Under the pieces are notes generated by a model. It ran no database searches. It was not told the origin of the DNA and saw only the letters and a program-made list of their open reading frames with translations. Positions 16,640 to 26,353 of a stretch of DNA of 64,000 bases are shown here, piece by piece. Position 1 is the stretch's first letter, and each line of letters opens with the position of its first letter. The stretch is taken from the NCBI RefSeq assembly GCF_001999245.1, contig NZ_CP019630.1, positions 5,919,001-5,983,000 of the forward strand. The letters are read 5' to 3'. Both the position numbers and the translations under genes were made by a program. The stretch comes from Roseibium algicola. GTDB taxonomy: Bacteria > Pseudomonadota > Alphaproteobacteria > Rhizobiales > Stappiaceae.

Positions 16640-17310
16640 GTTCGATGATCCTCCGGATGAAATCGCCCATGACTATTCCCTGCCACGTCCTGTCGAGCTT
16701 CCGAACCGGCGTAGGTTTCCGGGAGCAGCAGCCATTGAAAGGCGCTTGCGTCCGGCAGGCCTGCACACGAAAACTCAAAACCCACTTCTCCTGCACGGCA
16801 CCAGAATTCGGATGACAGAACATCCGTTCCTGGCATCGTCGGTAACTCGGCATCCCTGCCCTTCTTGCCGCTTGCCTCCACCGCAATTGGCGTTTCCAGA
16901 CTTGCGACAGCCTGTTGAAAGTCTTCCAGGCTGGCATCTTCCTGCAAGGTGTCACGCAAGATTATCTCGGCACGGTCATACCAGGTCTCCTCCGGTCGAC
17001 CATTCTGCGTTTCCAGTCGGATGTCGCAGGCAAGTGTCAATGGAAAGGTCCGGCCGACCTTGTCGACATTTGGCATGAAAGCACCGGCGACGGCCTGAAC
17101 AGGTTCGCCCCCCTCTGAAGCGTGCAATAGCCAGAATCGCCACACCGGCATTGTCATGAAGGCTTCCTCCCACCCCGCGCCCAGATCCAGACGGGATTGA
17201 GCCAGTCCGGTCATCAGGAAGGCCTCCCAGCTTTTCAGAAAGCCGGCTGGGCACTGCCCGATGACAAAATCCGCTCGTGCCGGCAGTTTGCCGAAATAAC
17301 CGGTTCCCAT
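16636..17310 (-). CDS. tagF: T6SS-associated protein TagF
   Basis: A 224-residue TagF/ImpM family protein. It starts with the family hallmark GTGYFGKLPARADFV, then RLDLGAGWEEAFMTMPVWRFWLLHA, and a later region matching the T6SS TagF core (AFMPNVDKVGRTFPLTLAC). TagF proteins are cytoplasmic and act as post-translational repressors of T6SS firing, in some species by binding Fha. In rhizobia TagF can be fused to PppA; here they are separate but overlapping genes, which supports a joint repressing role. It starts one base after tssM ends. Confidence 0.92.
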   Translation of the reverse strand: MGTGYFGKLPARADFVIGQCPAGFLKSWEAFLMTGLAQSRLDLGAGWEEAFMTMPVWRFWLLHASEGGEPVQAVAGAFMPNVDKVGRTFPLTLACDIRLETQNGRPEETWYDRAEIILRDTLQEDASLEDFQQAVASLETPIAVEASGKKGRDAELPTMPGTDVLSSEFWCRAGEVGFEFSCAGLPDASAFQWLLLPETYAGSEARQDVAGNSHGRFHPEDHRT

Positions 17311-17311
17311 T

Positions 17312-20300
17312 CTAGAAGCTCGTAGGGCAACTGAAATCGCCGACTGCAGACAGGAAGAACGGGTTCGGATTCGTTCTAAGCGTCACCGTGAAGGCAACCT
17401 GTCTGCCGCCAAGCGTTTCGCGCACGACGAACTTGTTCTGACCGGAACTGACCCTGTTATCGCGAACGAAGCGATAGAAGGCCCAATCTCCATGGATTTC
17501 ACGACGAGATCTGTAGCCAGGCACTTCCGGCTGAATCACCAGTACAACGCGCGGGGTAGCCGTGTTGCTGGGCCAATCAAAATTGGCCGGCAACGGTTCG
17601 ATTTCCGCATTGAAGCCGGGACCACGCGTCACCAGTACGAGATTGCCGTTCACTTCAAGGCTGGCCGCGTCAGCCTGCTGAGACAGGGCGCGCGGAACCA
17701 CCTGAAGTCCGACGGACGGAAACGCGTTTCCTGTCGGGAAGAAGGCCTGCTTGATCAGGTCTGCACGTTCGAACTGCCGAAGCGTTGCGTTCGACAGACG
17801 GTCCGCCTGAGACACTTCAGGCTTCCAGTTCCAGGGGCGCGTCGAGGTATCGACAAGCGGCTTCAGGTTTTCATCGAAAAACCGCTGCATGATTCCCGTC
17901 GGTGCGAACAGTTTGGCAAATTCCGTCATCGGCACTTCGGAGCGACCGTTTTCAAACGGGTAGTTCCGGGCGACGATCCTGCGGCATTCACCAACAACCT
18001 GGGTGCTCAGCTTCTCGTTCAGCTGCGTGATCGAGGTTTCCTTGAACTCCTCGTCAAATTCCTTCGCAGCCTGGATAATCAGTTTATCGAAAGGCGGCGG
18101 GAAACGCGTCGCGTTGCTTCTCAGCAGAGACGCCTGAATTTGCACGTTGGAATTTGCAGTTTCGCTCTGCAGCGGGTTGTTGGCCACGATCAGAAGGTTG
18201 TCGAGGATGTTCTTGAAGTTCAGCAGCAAGGCATCGATCTTGCGGCTGTTCTCGCCTTCCACAAGTACATGGTAAGGACGGAAGTGATCCTCGATCGCCT
18301 TGCCCGGAATAATGGTTGGACCTCCGCCACCAGCGGCAGTTCCAAGCGCATTGGACAAACCTCCCGGCGCGATTGCCTGAAGTCCGGCTTCAAGGCCGAT
18401 ACGTTTCAATCCACCGGACGAATCCAGCACGTAGCGCTGGAAGATCTTCTGTGCAGCGTCAGTGCCGGCATCTTGCGCATTGCCGCCTGTCAGGTTTCCG
18501 GCAAGGCCTTCACTCGACAGATCCTGGGTGAGCAGGGTTTCGCGCCGAATGCTCTCAAGAAGCTGCACGACGGGTGATGTTGGTGCCGAGACGGCCTGAA
18601 GCGTCGTGTAAAGCGGCTTGTCGTTGCGCATCGACTTGAATTTCAAGTTGCCGAGCGCCTCTTCCCAGGCTTCGATGAAATCCTTGGTGTAAAGCGCCAG
18701 GATCTCGCCGGGAAGCGACTGATATTGGTCGGAAAAGGCATCGGCTTCCCCGACGTCTCCAAACACCCACTTGTCCCGTTCCAGTTCTTCACGAATGCCG
18801 GCAAGGTTCGGCAGAACGGAAAGGTGGAAGCCCGGATAGGTGAAGAACTTGTCGACCGCGACCGTGTCCAACGTGTCGCCATTCTCCGTTTCGAAAACGG
18901 TCTCCATGTCGGAGCCGCCACGTTGTTCAGCAATCCAGTCTTCGCTGGCAAGACCCTTGGCACGAGACTTGAGAAGTGCATACCCACGCTCGGCGAGGCT
19001 GACACGTCCGAGCTCTCGCTGGACCTCTGCAACCAGAATGCCGTCAAGCTGATCGGTCAGGACGTTGCCACCGAAATCGAGATCGAGCATCGCGGCAACG
19101 TGGTTGTTGAGCTCGTTGCGCAAGATCTCGCCCTGAGGACCAGGGAAGCTTTGCAGGAAGTCGGCGCGGAACGAATTCTTGATCTGCTCCTTGTCGATTT
19201 CCGGCGCATCCCCCGCCACCATGCGGTACAGCTTTGCCAGATTATAGAGCGTATCGACGTCCTGTCCGCCCGGACCGGTGCGATTGTCGAGCACCTCGGT
19301 CATCTGCTCTTCGATCCTCAAGAGCAAACGCGGCCGCAACAACCTTTCCAGACCACTTCTGTAGGACGTCACGCCAGCTGCTTCCAGACGATCGCGTTGG
19401 CTTAGGCCGAACTGTTCCATGACAGGCGTTGGCGTATCGCGGCTGTCGTAACCGGCCGGCAAGCCCCGCAACATCGACAGGATGTAGGCGGTATCCGCCA
19501 GATTGTCGTCGCGTACAACCCGCTCCGCCAGAACGGTTTCGCCGTTTACGCGCACCGTGTCCACAGCCTTGGCGGTTTCGTCAATCAAGGCCTTGTTGTT
19601 GAGATAACTGATCCCCCACAAGCTGCCGAGGCCCAGGGTCACGAGGGCAATGGCTGCGTAAGCCGCAATGCGGGTTGCGGTCGCAACTCTGACGGCCTGC
19701 CGGTTATGGGTTACCCAGCCGGCTTCTCCGATAATCACCTTGGAAAGAAGATCACGCAGGAAGTAGCTCTTGCCCTGACCGGATAGAGCGGCCGCCTGAT
19801 AGGCTGTCCCGAAGGCCTGGCTCATTGAGCCGATGACCCTGTCGATGGCCGTGCCTTTTTGGGTGCCGGAGGTAAAATAGAAACCGCGCAGAACAGCATT
19901 CGGATAATACCGGCTCGGTTCGAAAATCGCATTCAGGAAACCGGTCAGACGATCCTTCAGAGCAGCGACCTGTGTCGGGAAGCCATAGAGCATCAGCCGG
20001 GCGCGCGGATCCGGTTCTTCCTGAAGACGATCCGCCATCTCCTCGTTGAGACGCTCCACCAGAAGATCAAACTCGGCGGGCGCTTCCGACACCATGTTCT
20101 TGGTTTTTTCGCGGGTCTGGAAGGTCGCTCCCCAGACCAGGTTGCGACGGGTTTCGGGATAGGAGCCGAAAAACTCCATGAAGCCCGCAACCGTGTCGGC
20201 CTTGGTGAAGATCACATAGACCGGGAAATCGATTTTCAAGGTCTTGTAAAGTTCGATCAAGCGCGTGCGGATCGCATCGGAATGCTGTTTCAACTCATCG

Positions 20301-20965
20301 TCAGACAGCGTCATCAGGTCTTCAAGACTGATTGACACCATGACGCCGTTGATTGGCTGACGCGGTCGGGCTTTGCGCAGAATATTGAGGAACCCGTGCC
20401 AAGCTTCGCGATCATGCTCTTCGTCGGAATCCTGCGTGGTGTAACGCCCTGCCGTATCGATCAGCACAGCCGTTTCAGCAAACCACCAGTCGCAATACCG
20501 GGTTCCGCCGAGGCCCTCCAGCTTCTGGGCCTCTCCCTTTGCGCGCGAACCGGCAAACTTCAAACCGGAGTGCATCAAAGCCGTGGTCTTGCCGGCGCCC
20601 GGAGGGCCGATCATCAGGTACCAGGGCAAGTCGTAAAGATAAGTGCTCGCGTTTCCGCTGGACGTCTTGAGCGTCTTCAGAGCGTCCTTCATGCGCTCCG
20701 ACATGATCTGCAGGTCGGCATCACTTGCCTTGGGCTGCAGGATCTCACTCTCGAGTTCCCGGTTGGCCTTGACGCGTTTGTAGATCCGGTAGCCGGTCCA
20801 GCCGCCAACGATCAGAAGGACAAGCGCAACCAGCGACAACCTTACCCAGAGAGGTTCGAAGGGCCTCACACCGGCGATCGACAGGAACGGCCCGCCAAAC
20901 CAGATCAGACCGATCAGGGCGAGTATGCCGATGACGATTGCCGTTATTCCGAGCCAGAATTTCAT
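17312..20965 (-). CDS. tssM: T6SS membrane complex protein TssM (IcmF)
   Basis: A 1217-residue inner-membrane protein of the trans-envelope complex. Two N-terminal helices (about 5-25 and 42-62) precede the cytoplasmic NTPase-like domain with an intact Walker A GPPGAGKT (120-127) and a Walker-B-like VLIDTAGRYT. A third helix near residues 425-450 leads to the large periplasmic region, which ends with the C-terminal beta domain (WAFYRFVRDNRV...FVVRETLGGRQVAFTVTLRT). TssM normally binds the lipoprotein TssJ at the outer membrane; no TssJ is encoded in this locus. It has the full usual length, lies between tssL and tagF, and is separated from tssL by 33 bases. Confidence 0.97.
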   Translation of the reverse strand: MKFWLGITAIVIGILALIGLIWFGGPFLSIAGVRPFEPLWVRLSLVALVLLIVGGWTGYRIYKRVKANRELESEILQPKASDADLQIMSERMKDALKTLKTSSGNASTYLYDLPWYLMIGPPGAGKTTALMHSGLKFAGSRAKGEAQKLEGLGGTRYCDWWFAETAVLIDTAGRYTTQDSDEEHDREAWHGFLNILRKARPRQPINGVMVSISLEDLMTLSDDELKQHSDAIRTRLIELYKTLKIDFPVYVIFTKADTVAGFMEFFGSYPETRRNLVWGATFQTREKTKNMVSEAPAEFDLLVERLNEEMADRLQEEPDPRARLMLYGFPTQVAALKDRLTGFLNAIFEPSRYYPNAVLRGFYFTSGTQKGTAIDRVIGSMSQAFGTAYQAAALSGQGKSYFLRDLLSKVIIGEAGWVTHNRQAVRVATATRIAAYAAIALVTLGLGSLWGISYLNNKALIDETAKAVDTVRVNGETVLAERVVRDDNLADTAYILSMLRGLPAGYDSRDTPTPVMEQFGLSQRDRLEAAGVTSYRSGLERLLRPRLLLRIEEQMTEVLDNRTGPGGQDVDTLYNLAKLYRMVAGDAPEIDKEQIKNSFRADFLQSFPGPQGEILRNELNNHVAAMLDLDFGGNVLTDQLDGILVAEVQRELGRVSLAERGYALLKSRAKGLASEDWIAEQRGGSDMETVFETENGDTLDTVAVDKFFTYPGFHLSVLPNLAGIREELERDKWVFGDVGEADAFSDQYQSLPGEILALYTKDFIEAWEEALGNLKFKSMRNDKPLYTTLQAVSAPTSPVVQLLESIRRETLLTQDLSSEGLAGNLTGGNAQDAGTDAAQKIFQRYVLDSSGGLKRIGLEAGLQAIAPGGLSNALGTAAGGGGPTIIPGKAIEDHFRPYHVLVEGENSRKIDALLLNFKNILDNLLIVANNPLQSETANSNVQIQASLLRSNATRFPPPFDKLIIQAAKEFDEEFKETSITQLNEKLSTQVVGECRRIVARNYPFENGRSEVPMTEFAKLFAPTGIMQRFFDENLKPLVDTSTRPWNWKPEVSQADRLSNATLRQFERADLIKQAFFPTGNAFPSVGLQVVPRALSQQADAASLEVNGNLVLVTRGPGFNAEIEPLPANFDWPSNTATPRVVLVIQPEVPGYRSRREIHGDWAFYRFVRDNRVSSGQNKFVVRETLGGRQVAFTVTLRTNPNPFFLSAVGDFSCPTSF

Positions 20966-20998
20966 AGATACAGCCTTGTTCTGCGGTTGCCCCGGATA

Positions 20999-22573
20999 TC
21001 AGTTGTTTATCACCAGCCCTTTGGCCGGTGGCTTCAGGAAGACTTCCACACGTCTGTTGAGCGCCTTGCCTTCCCTGCTTGTATTGGGAGCGATCGGCTC
21101 GTCGGCGCCACGTCCTTCCACCTGCACCCGCCCCGGTGTCTGGAGGACTGATTCCATGACGGCAGCAACTGCCTTTGCCCTTTCAACGGACAGGTGCCAG
21201 TTGGTCGGGAACCGCGGATTATTGCGGATCGGGTCGCTGTCCGTATGGCCGACGACCAGAATTTCACCTTCCACCTGATCGAGGGTCTGGCTGACCTGCT
21301 CGACAAGAAGCTGGAATTCAGGGCGCAGCGTGGCAGCTGCGACGTCGAACTGCGCGCGCATGCGCAACATGATCGCTGGTCCCGCCTGCGAAATTTCCAG
21401 GCCATCGATACCTGCCAGCTGTGCGGAGACAGTATCGATTGCCGCATCTTCCGGCGGTGGTGGCGCGGGTGGCGGTTTGGGTTGGTAGCCCTCGCGCGCC
21501 AGTTCAATCGGGCCTAACGGGTAAAGCGCACTTGCGCGTCCAGCGACAACTTCGCTTCCGCTCGACAGAAGAAGCATCAAGGTGACGTAGCCCCCAAGAA
21601 GCAATGCGCCTGCAACGGCCGCGACCGACCAGATCGGTACCGAGAACCCTGCCCGCTTTTGCAGGAGTTCCAGTCCGCGCCAATGGGGAGAGAGATCGTC
21701 TCCAGGCCGCGGACGAACACGACGCAGAATTTCATGCAGGTCGCGTCGTTCGCGCTCCAGGCCCTGCTGGCCACCCTGGATCGCACGGTACTTGCCGTAA
21801 AAGCCGAGTGACAGACAGGAATGCATGACCTCCAGAACACCGTAGTTACGACCGGGATCCTGCTTTGCCTTTTCCAGTAGCTGATAGAACTCGACACCGC
21901 CGGTTGCCTGACCGAAGAACTGGGTCAGCATGGAGTATTGCGTCCATTGGTGACGTCCGGCAGACGGCAGGTTCTGAACGATATCGTCTGATGTCGCACA
22001 GAGCGCATAGGCGGCGGAACGGATCTGGTCGTCCGTGATTCCGGCGCTCCGCAATTCTTTCTCGAACGTCTTGATGGCGCTGTAGACATCGCGCATCAAC
22101 TGGTCGAACTGGGCGTCCGTCATTGTCAGGTGAAGCCGGCCCAGAAGCAGAAGCAACGGGGCAGCCGCACGGGAAATCGGATTTCGATTGGCAACGCGGA
22201 TCTGGTTGATGTCCGGCATATGCGCCAGTTTACCGGCACCTTGTGCAGGTGCGGCCGCCGGCTGTGGCGCAGCGCCTTGCGGTGCCTGGTAGCCGCCTGG
22301 CGGGGTTCTGAGATCCGGTGCCTGCTGCTGGCCATACTCATACCCGGCTGGCGTCGGAGCGTAAGGATCACGTCCTCCGCCGCCTCCCCCGCTTTGCCAC
22401 GGATCCGAGCCACCGGAAGGCGGATTGTGTGGCGGTGGCGGAGCTGCCTGTCCAGGAGGCGGCTGCCCGGGTTGTCCTGGCTGGCCTTCGCTCCATCGCC
22501 CGCCCGGATTGGGCATTACAATTGTCTTTCCCTTGCGTTTGGAAACGCCAAAGGGATCGTCATTGTCCGACAT
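20999..22573 (-). CDS. tssL: T6SS membrane protein TssL (IcmH/DotU) with OmpA-like peptidoglycan-binding domain
   Basis: A 524-residue evolved TssL. A Gly/Pro/Gln-rich cytoplasmic N-terminus carries GKTIVMPNPGGR, with Thr17 in a position similar to the PpkA-phosphorylated Thr of Agrobacterium TssL. The DotU domain (about 110-300) includes NPISRAAAPLLLLLGRL and ends in the single membrane helix (about 310-335). The periplasmic part carries an OmpA_C domain (about 400-515) with VVGHTDSDPI and NRRVEVFL. It therefore anchors the complex to peptidoglycan by itself. TssL and TssM stabilise each other; TssK ends at its start codon (TGATG). Confidence 0.96.
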   Translation of the reverse strand: MSDNDDPFGVSKRKGKTIVMPNPGGRWSEGQPGQPGQPPPGQAAPPPPHNPPSGGSDPWQSGGGGGGRDPYAPTPAGYEYGQQQAPDLRTPPGGYQAPQGAAPQPAAAPAQGAGKLAHMPDINQIRVANRNPISRAAAPLLLLLGRLHLTMTDAQFDQLMRDVYSAIKTFEKELRSAGITDDQIRSAAYALCATSDDIVQNLPSAGRHQWTQYSMLTQFFGQATGGVEFYQLLEKAKQDPGRNYGVLEVMHSCLSLGFYGKYRAIQGGQQGLERERRDLHEILRRVRPRPGDDLSPHWRGLELLQKRAGFSVPIWSVAAVAGALLLGGYVTLMLLLSSGSEVVAGRASALYPLGPIELAREGYQPKPPPAPPPPEDAAIDTVSAQLAGIDGLEISQAGPAIMLRMRAQFDVAAATLRPEFQLLVEQVSQTLDQVEGEILVVGHTDSDPIRNNPRFPTNWHLSVERAKAVAAVMESVLQTPGRVQVEGRGADEPIAPNTSREGKALNRRVEVFLKPPAKGLVINN

Positions 22574-23907
22574 CAGCGACCCTCCCGGACGGCATAGAAC
22601 TCAAGCTGCAGATCCGGCCAGTTGCCTGAGAATTGCAGCCCGATCGCCGAGTCCTGGCTAAATTCGCGCCAAAGCGGGGTCGTCTTGTCCAGCCGGAAGT
22701 AGACCCGGTCCGTGAGAGCCCGGATCTGTGCCGGTGGTACCGGCATGTGGATCAGCGGAATACCCGGCAGGTTGGAGTAGACGATCTGGCGCATCTGACC
22801 GAAGGGGCCAACCTTGAAGAGCCTTGGAAACTCGTTCTGAATTTCCGTCAAAGGCCTGCGGGCAGCCACTTCGATGACAAAGCCCGCCTGCGAGAACAGG
22901 TTGCGATCGACGATGGTCGACTTGAACGCATTCGGCGCCAGCTGTTCCAGAGGCAAGCGGATTGCCCGCCGGTCATAACCGGCCGACAGGAACGCCTGTA
23001 TGTCGGCCAGGACCGGCTTGAAGATATCATGCAGCTTGTCGTGGTCATAAACGGGATAGTTGCGCGCTCGGCGCTCTTCCGTTGCGAACGTTGCAAGCTC
23101 CCCCGCCAGCTGCAGGAACAGGATGTACAGCCGCTCCGGATGCACATAAGCCGATTTGCGCAAGTGCATCAGCAAAGGATAAGTGCGGTTGAGCAGCTGC
23201 AACGTCAGATAATCGAAATTCTGCAGCCCGCCCCCCGCGGACGTATCGGCGGCGTAACGCGCCAGTTCGCTCAGTTTTCGCTCCACCCAGCCAATGACGG
23301 AGTCAATCCAGCCGGTGATGACCGGATGCACATGACAGGCAAGTACCGGTGGTGCAAAGGAACCATCGGTTATGACAATGCGATCCTTGATTTCCGTGAT
23401 ACGGGCGACCGGCAGGCAGACCTGACCGGGATGGGGTGTCGAGCGGATCGAATACTGCAGGCGCGGATGCGCAACATCGATCTCCTCCTCCTGGCGGATG
23501 GTGGAGGTGGAATCGATGATCGTCTCCCTGCCCTGAATATATCTCGTGGCGGCATCGTCGCGGCCATTGGCGACTTCCACCGCATTGACGGTCGTCTCGG
23601 GAATTCCCAGCCAGACGATTTGTCCTGCCGCGTCCTCCGGAACGTCGATTGCAGGCGGCGGCGTGCCGTCGGCCGGGAAGTTGAACACCGTTCCGTCGGA
23701 GAATATGCCTCGGCCATAGCGAAGCGCGAACCGGCATTGCTGTCCTACGTCCTGATCTATTTCCAGCTCGGAAAAGCCCCAGGGATAGGGAGAGGCAAAA
23801 CGGACCCGTTCGTCCAGCATATGCTCCGCGTACCGGTCGCTCTGCTGGAGATGATGAGGCCGCAGAAACAAGCCTTCGGTCCATGCAACCTTGCTATACC
23901 ACGACAT
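22573..23907 (-). CDS. tssK: T6SS baseplate adaptor TssK
   Basis: A 444-residue TssK (ImpJ/VasE) protein that links the baseplate (TssF/TssG/TssE/VgrG) to the TssL-TssM membrane complex. It starts with the family hallmark SKVAWTEGLFLRPHHLQQSDRY. Further typical blocks are RFALRYGRGIFSDGTVF, RTYPLLMHL, HP-x-LY-like segments and the C-terminal RIQFS-like part. The length is usual. It begins 58 bases after tagH and its stop overlaps the tssL start. Confidence 0.96.
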   Translation of the reverse strand: MSWYSKVAWTEGLFLRPHHLQQSDRYAEHMLDERVRFASPYPWGFSELEIDQDVGQQCRFALRYGRGIFSDGTVFNFPADGTPPPAIDVPEDAAGQIVWLGIPETTVNAVEVANGRDDAATRYIQGRETIIDSTSTIRQEEEIDVAHPRLQYSIRSTPHPGQVCLPVARITEIKDRIVITDGSFAPPVLACHVHPVITGWIDSVIGWVERKLSELARYAADTSAGGGLQNFDYLTLQLLNRTYPLLMHLRKSAYVHPERLYILFLQLAGELATFATEERRARNYPVYDHDKLHDIFKPVLADIQAFLSAGYDRRAIRLPLEQLAPNAFKSTIVDRNLFSQAGFVIEVAARRPLTEIQNEFPRLFKVGPFGQMRQIVYSNLPGIPLIHMPVPPAQIRALTDRVYFRLDKTTPLWREFSQDSAIGLQFSGNWPDLQLEFYAVREGR

Positions 23908-23965
23908 AAAGGTACTGCTCCCTTAACACTTTCGCGCCTTCGCGCTCTTAAAACTGGCAAATGTC

Positions 23966-25690
23966 TTAATTCATCAGTCCGGAGCTCTGCTCCGGATCGT
24001 CACTGCTCAATTCTTCATAACCTTCGGTAAAGTATTGCGTGAAAAGCCCGACCACGCCATCGTCGTACGAACCGGACAAGGAACTCCAGCGTTCCTGAAT
24101 CCGCTCCCATAGCTTGGCCTTCTGGTTACCGAATGTACTCTTGGCGATCTGGCCTTCTGCTTCGATCGCCTTGGGGGAAAGCTTTTCTTCAAATCTTCCT
24201 GCAGCCTTCTGCATGGCTGCATAAGTCCAGACATGATGTTTCTGGATGTCCTTGAAAGCAGCCTGCATGGCCTTTGAAATCGGCAAATACCCGTTTTCTT
24301 CCGCTCCTGGGGCCAGCATCGTCTGCAATGCCATTTGCGGTGTCGGCGAAAACTTCAGGGCATTGTTCCCGCTGCGCATGATCAGCGTGCGGTTGGCGTT
24401 CCGGGTCATGGCTTTCACCTGACTGCGTGCCTGCAAAAGACCCATCAAGTCGCCGGTGATGCCTTGCAATATGGCCCCGACTTCCCGGGCAAATTCTTCC
24501 GGATCGCGGCCGGCAAGCGTTGCAGCCGGGATACCGGCTCCTTCGGCGAAAGCCTTGATAAAATCAACAGTGGCCGCCGGAATATTAGCCGGCTCAACAT
24601 CAACCTTTGCAACCGCCGCTGTGTCTGCCTTCGCTGGTTCTTGCGGGGCAACAACAGGCATGGCCGCAGGTGCAGCTTGCTCCACAGGAGCCGGTTGTTT
24701 AGGCTGTGGTTCCTGGACCGTTGCCGGCTGTGTTTCCTCTGCCTCCGGCGCGCTCCAGACAGGCGCTTCGGGAAACGGCGACGCTGTGGGCTCTCCTGCA
24801 GGTGGCGGAGCAGATTCGGCCGCCGGTTGCTGGGTTGGTGCCTCTGGTTGAAGATCCGGCATCTGGAAAAGCGGCTCAGCACTTTCCTGCGCCGGGTTTT
24901 CAGACAGCGCCGGAAACGGAGATTGAGCTACAGGTTCCGGAAATCCAAAAAGCGGCTCTGCGGGTGCGGCTCCGGCAGATTGAAGATGCGGTTGCTGGGC
25001 AAGATGATCCAGCGGGTCCGCCTGGGCCGGTCGAGGCGCTTCCCGTTCGCCGATGTGCGCATTCGGATCGTACAGCGAAGGATCCGCCGTACCCCAGCCG
25101 TGTCCTTGCTGGCTCCAGACATCATCTGCCGGCGTGCCTATGCCTGGATTGGAGGAAGGCGGAGCGTGTCGCCCTTCCATGCCCGCTCCCGGTGTAGCCC
25201 AGGGCCCACCCTGATTTTCCATTGGATAGTGACCGGGTGCCGCGCCCGCCGGACCAGGCCCCGTAGGCCAGGAGGAGCCACCGGGTGTAGACGAGGTTTG
25301 CGGTGCGTCCCAGGGCTGAGGAGCAGCGGCGGCGACTGGTGCTGCGGACATGGCTGGCTGCCCGGATCCGGCTTCCAGCGATACGACGATGATGTAATCG
25401 CCAATCATCAGCCGATCGCCGGAGCGCAGCACATGTGCCTTGTCCATGCGGGTCTGGCTGCCATTAAGGAAAGTGCCGTTTGTCGAATAGTCGTAAAGAA
25501 CGAAATTCCCGCTTTCAAAGCGCACTTCGCAATGTTTACCGGAAATCATCCGCTGGGGATCGGGCAGACTCCAGTCCAGATGTTCGTGCCGACCAATGTC
25601 GAAGCCTCGGTCGGCACAGCTGTAGGACAGCTGACCGCCGGTCTCCAACCGGTCAACATTTTCAATCTGGAGCGTTATGCGCATTCCCAC
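23966..25690 (-). CDS. tagH: T6SS FHA-domain protein TagH (Fha)
   Basis: A 574-residue cytoplasmic regulator. The N-terminal FHA phosphothreonine-binding domain (about 20-105) has Gly33-Arg34, Ser50 with His53 (SGKHC), and TNGTFLN. A long Pro/Gln/Ala-rich linker follows (about 115-375), then the C-terminal T6SS FHA-associated domain (about 385-565, including NNALKFSPTPQ). In Pseudomonas and Agrobacterium the Fha protein is recruited by threonine phosphorylation and promotes assembly. The candidate ligands here are the T-[VI]-[IV] motifs in TssL, PpkA, TssG and the M23 peptidase. It lies between the DUF6931-type gene and tssK. Confidence 0.95.
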   Translation of the reverse strand: MGMRITLQIENVDRLETGGQLSYSCADRGFDIGRHEHLDWSLPDPQRMISGKHCEVRFESGNFVLYDYSTNGTFLNGSQTRMDKAHVLRSGDRLMIGDYIIVVSLEAGSGQPAMSAAPVAAAAPQPWDAPQTSSTPGGSSWPTGPGPAGAAPGHYPMENQGGPWATPGAGMEGRHAPPSSNPGIGTPADDVWSQQGHGWGTADPSLYDPNAHIGEREAPRPAQADPLDHLAQQPHLQSAGAAPAEPLFGFPEPVAQSPFPALSENPAQESAEPLFQMPDLQPEAPTQQPAAESAPPPAGEPTASPFPEAPVWSAPEAEETQPATVQEPQPKQPAPVEQAAPAAMPVVAPQEPAKADTAAVAKVDVEPANIPAATVDFIKAFAEGAGIPAATLAGRDPEEFAREVGAILQGITGDLMGLLQARSQVKAMTRNANRTLIMRSGNNALKFSPTPQMALQTMLAPGAEENGYLPISKAMQAAFKDIQKHHVWTYAAMQKAAGRFEEKLSPKAIEAEGQIAKSTFGNQKAKLWERIQERWSSLSGSYDDGVVGLFTQYFTEGYEELSSDDPEQSSGLMN

Positions 25691-25705
25691 GTTTCCTCTT
25701 TGCGC

Positions 25706-26302
25706 TTAGGAAAAGGCTGACGAAGAGCTGCTGACGGTCACCGCGGGCATCGCCCCACCTCCGGCGAAGGACAGCCCGGCAGACAGGCAAGATTTCAGGG
25801 CCTCATCCCGTTTGGCAGGCTCAAGTGTTCCAAGCGCAATCAACACAGCTGTATTTACGGCCTTGGCCGTCAGGTCGTCCGGCATGTCCACCCGGTGCTC
25901 GGGGCTCGGCGAGAGGGATCCGCCAGACCAGCCTGCAGCAAGACCGATCCAGACGGACGCGCTATCCTTCTTGGCGGCCTCAGCCGCCGCGTGAACCGCA
26001 ACACGGGCATCTTCATCCCCCTCGCGGACCCAGGTCTCGCTGAGTTTAAGAACCTGCCGGTCATCCTCGTTCTTGGCCTGATCCAGACCGGCAACGCAGT
26101 TCATGCCCCACCAGACCGATTCCCGTTTCGGCAGGATATGAGCGAAATAGGCGATCGCCGACAGCGGTGCCTCGCTTTTCTGCAATTCCAGAGTATAGGC
26201 GTCCGGAGCGATATCCGTGGCCGGTTCGCTTACCGTTTCCGACAACTCCGGAAAAGTTTCAAATACCTGTCTAGCCTTTGTAAAGCGGATACGTGATCCC
26301 AT
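25706..26302 (-). CDS. T6SS-associated hypothetical protein (DUF6931-type)
   Basis: A 198-residue soluble protein rich in Ala, with the core SAIAYFAHILPKRESVWWGMNCV followed by a helical part with AAEAAKKDSASVWIGLAAGWSGGSLSP. This matches small proteins found next to tagH/vgrG in proteobacterial T6SS clusters that I associate with DUF6931; the family assignment is from memory. No signal or membrane helix is seen. It ends 16 bases before tagH and begins 51 bases after vgrG, so it is in the same operon. Role unknown; a chaperone or adaptor for spike loading is one possibility. Confidence 0.7.
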   Translation of the reverse strand: MGSRIRFTKARQVFETFPELSETVSEPATDIAPDAYTLELQKSEAPLSAIAYFAHILPKRESVWWGMNCVAGLDQAKNEDDRQVLKLSETWVREGDEDARVAVHAAAEAAKKDSASVWIGLAAGWSGGSLSPSPEHRVDMPDDLTAKAVNTAVLIALGTLEPAKRDEALKSCLSAGLSFAGGGAMPAVTVSSSSSAFS

Positions 26303-26353
26303 CTGCTCTACTCCGTTTTTTCTCTTGGCCGCATTCGTTCAAGAACCGCAGCA

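Noticed and set aside
17492..18577. 361-residue open frame on the plus strand
   Set aside because: Antisense shadow of tssM.
22633..24030. 465-residue open frame on the plus strand
   Set aside because: Antisense shadow of tssK; no ribosome site or recognisable motif.
24335..25720. 461-residue open frame on the plus strand
   Set aside because: Antisense to tagH; Arg/Cys-rich low-complexity translation of the Pro/Gln linker region.
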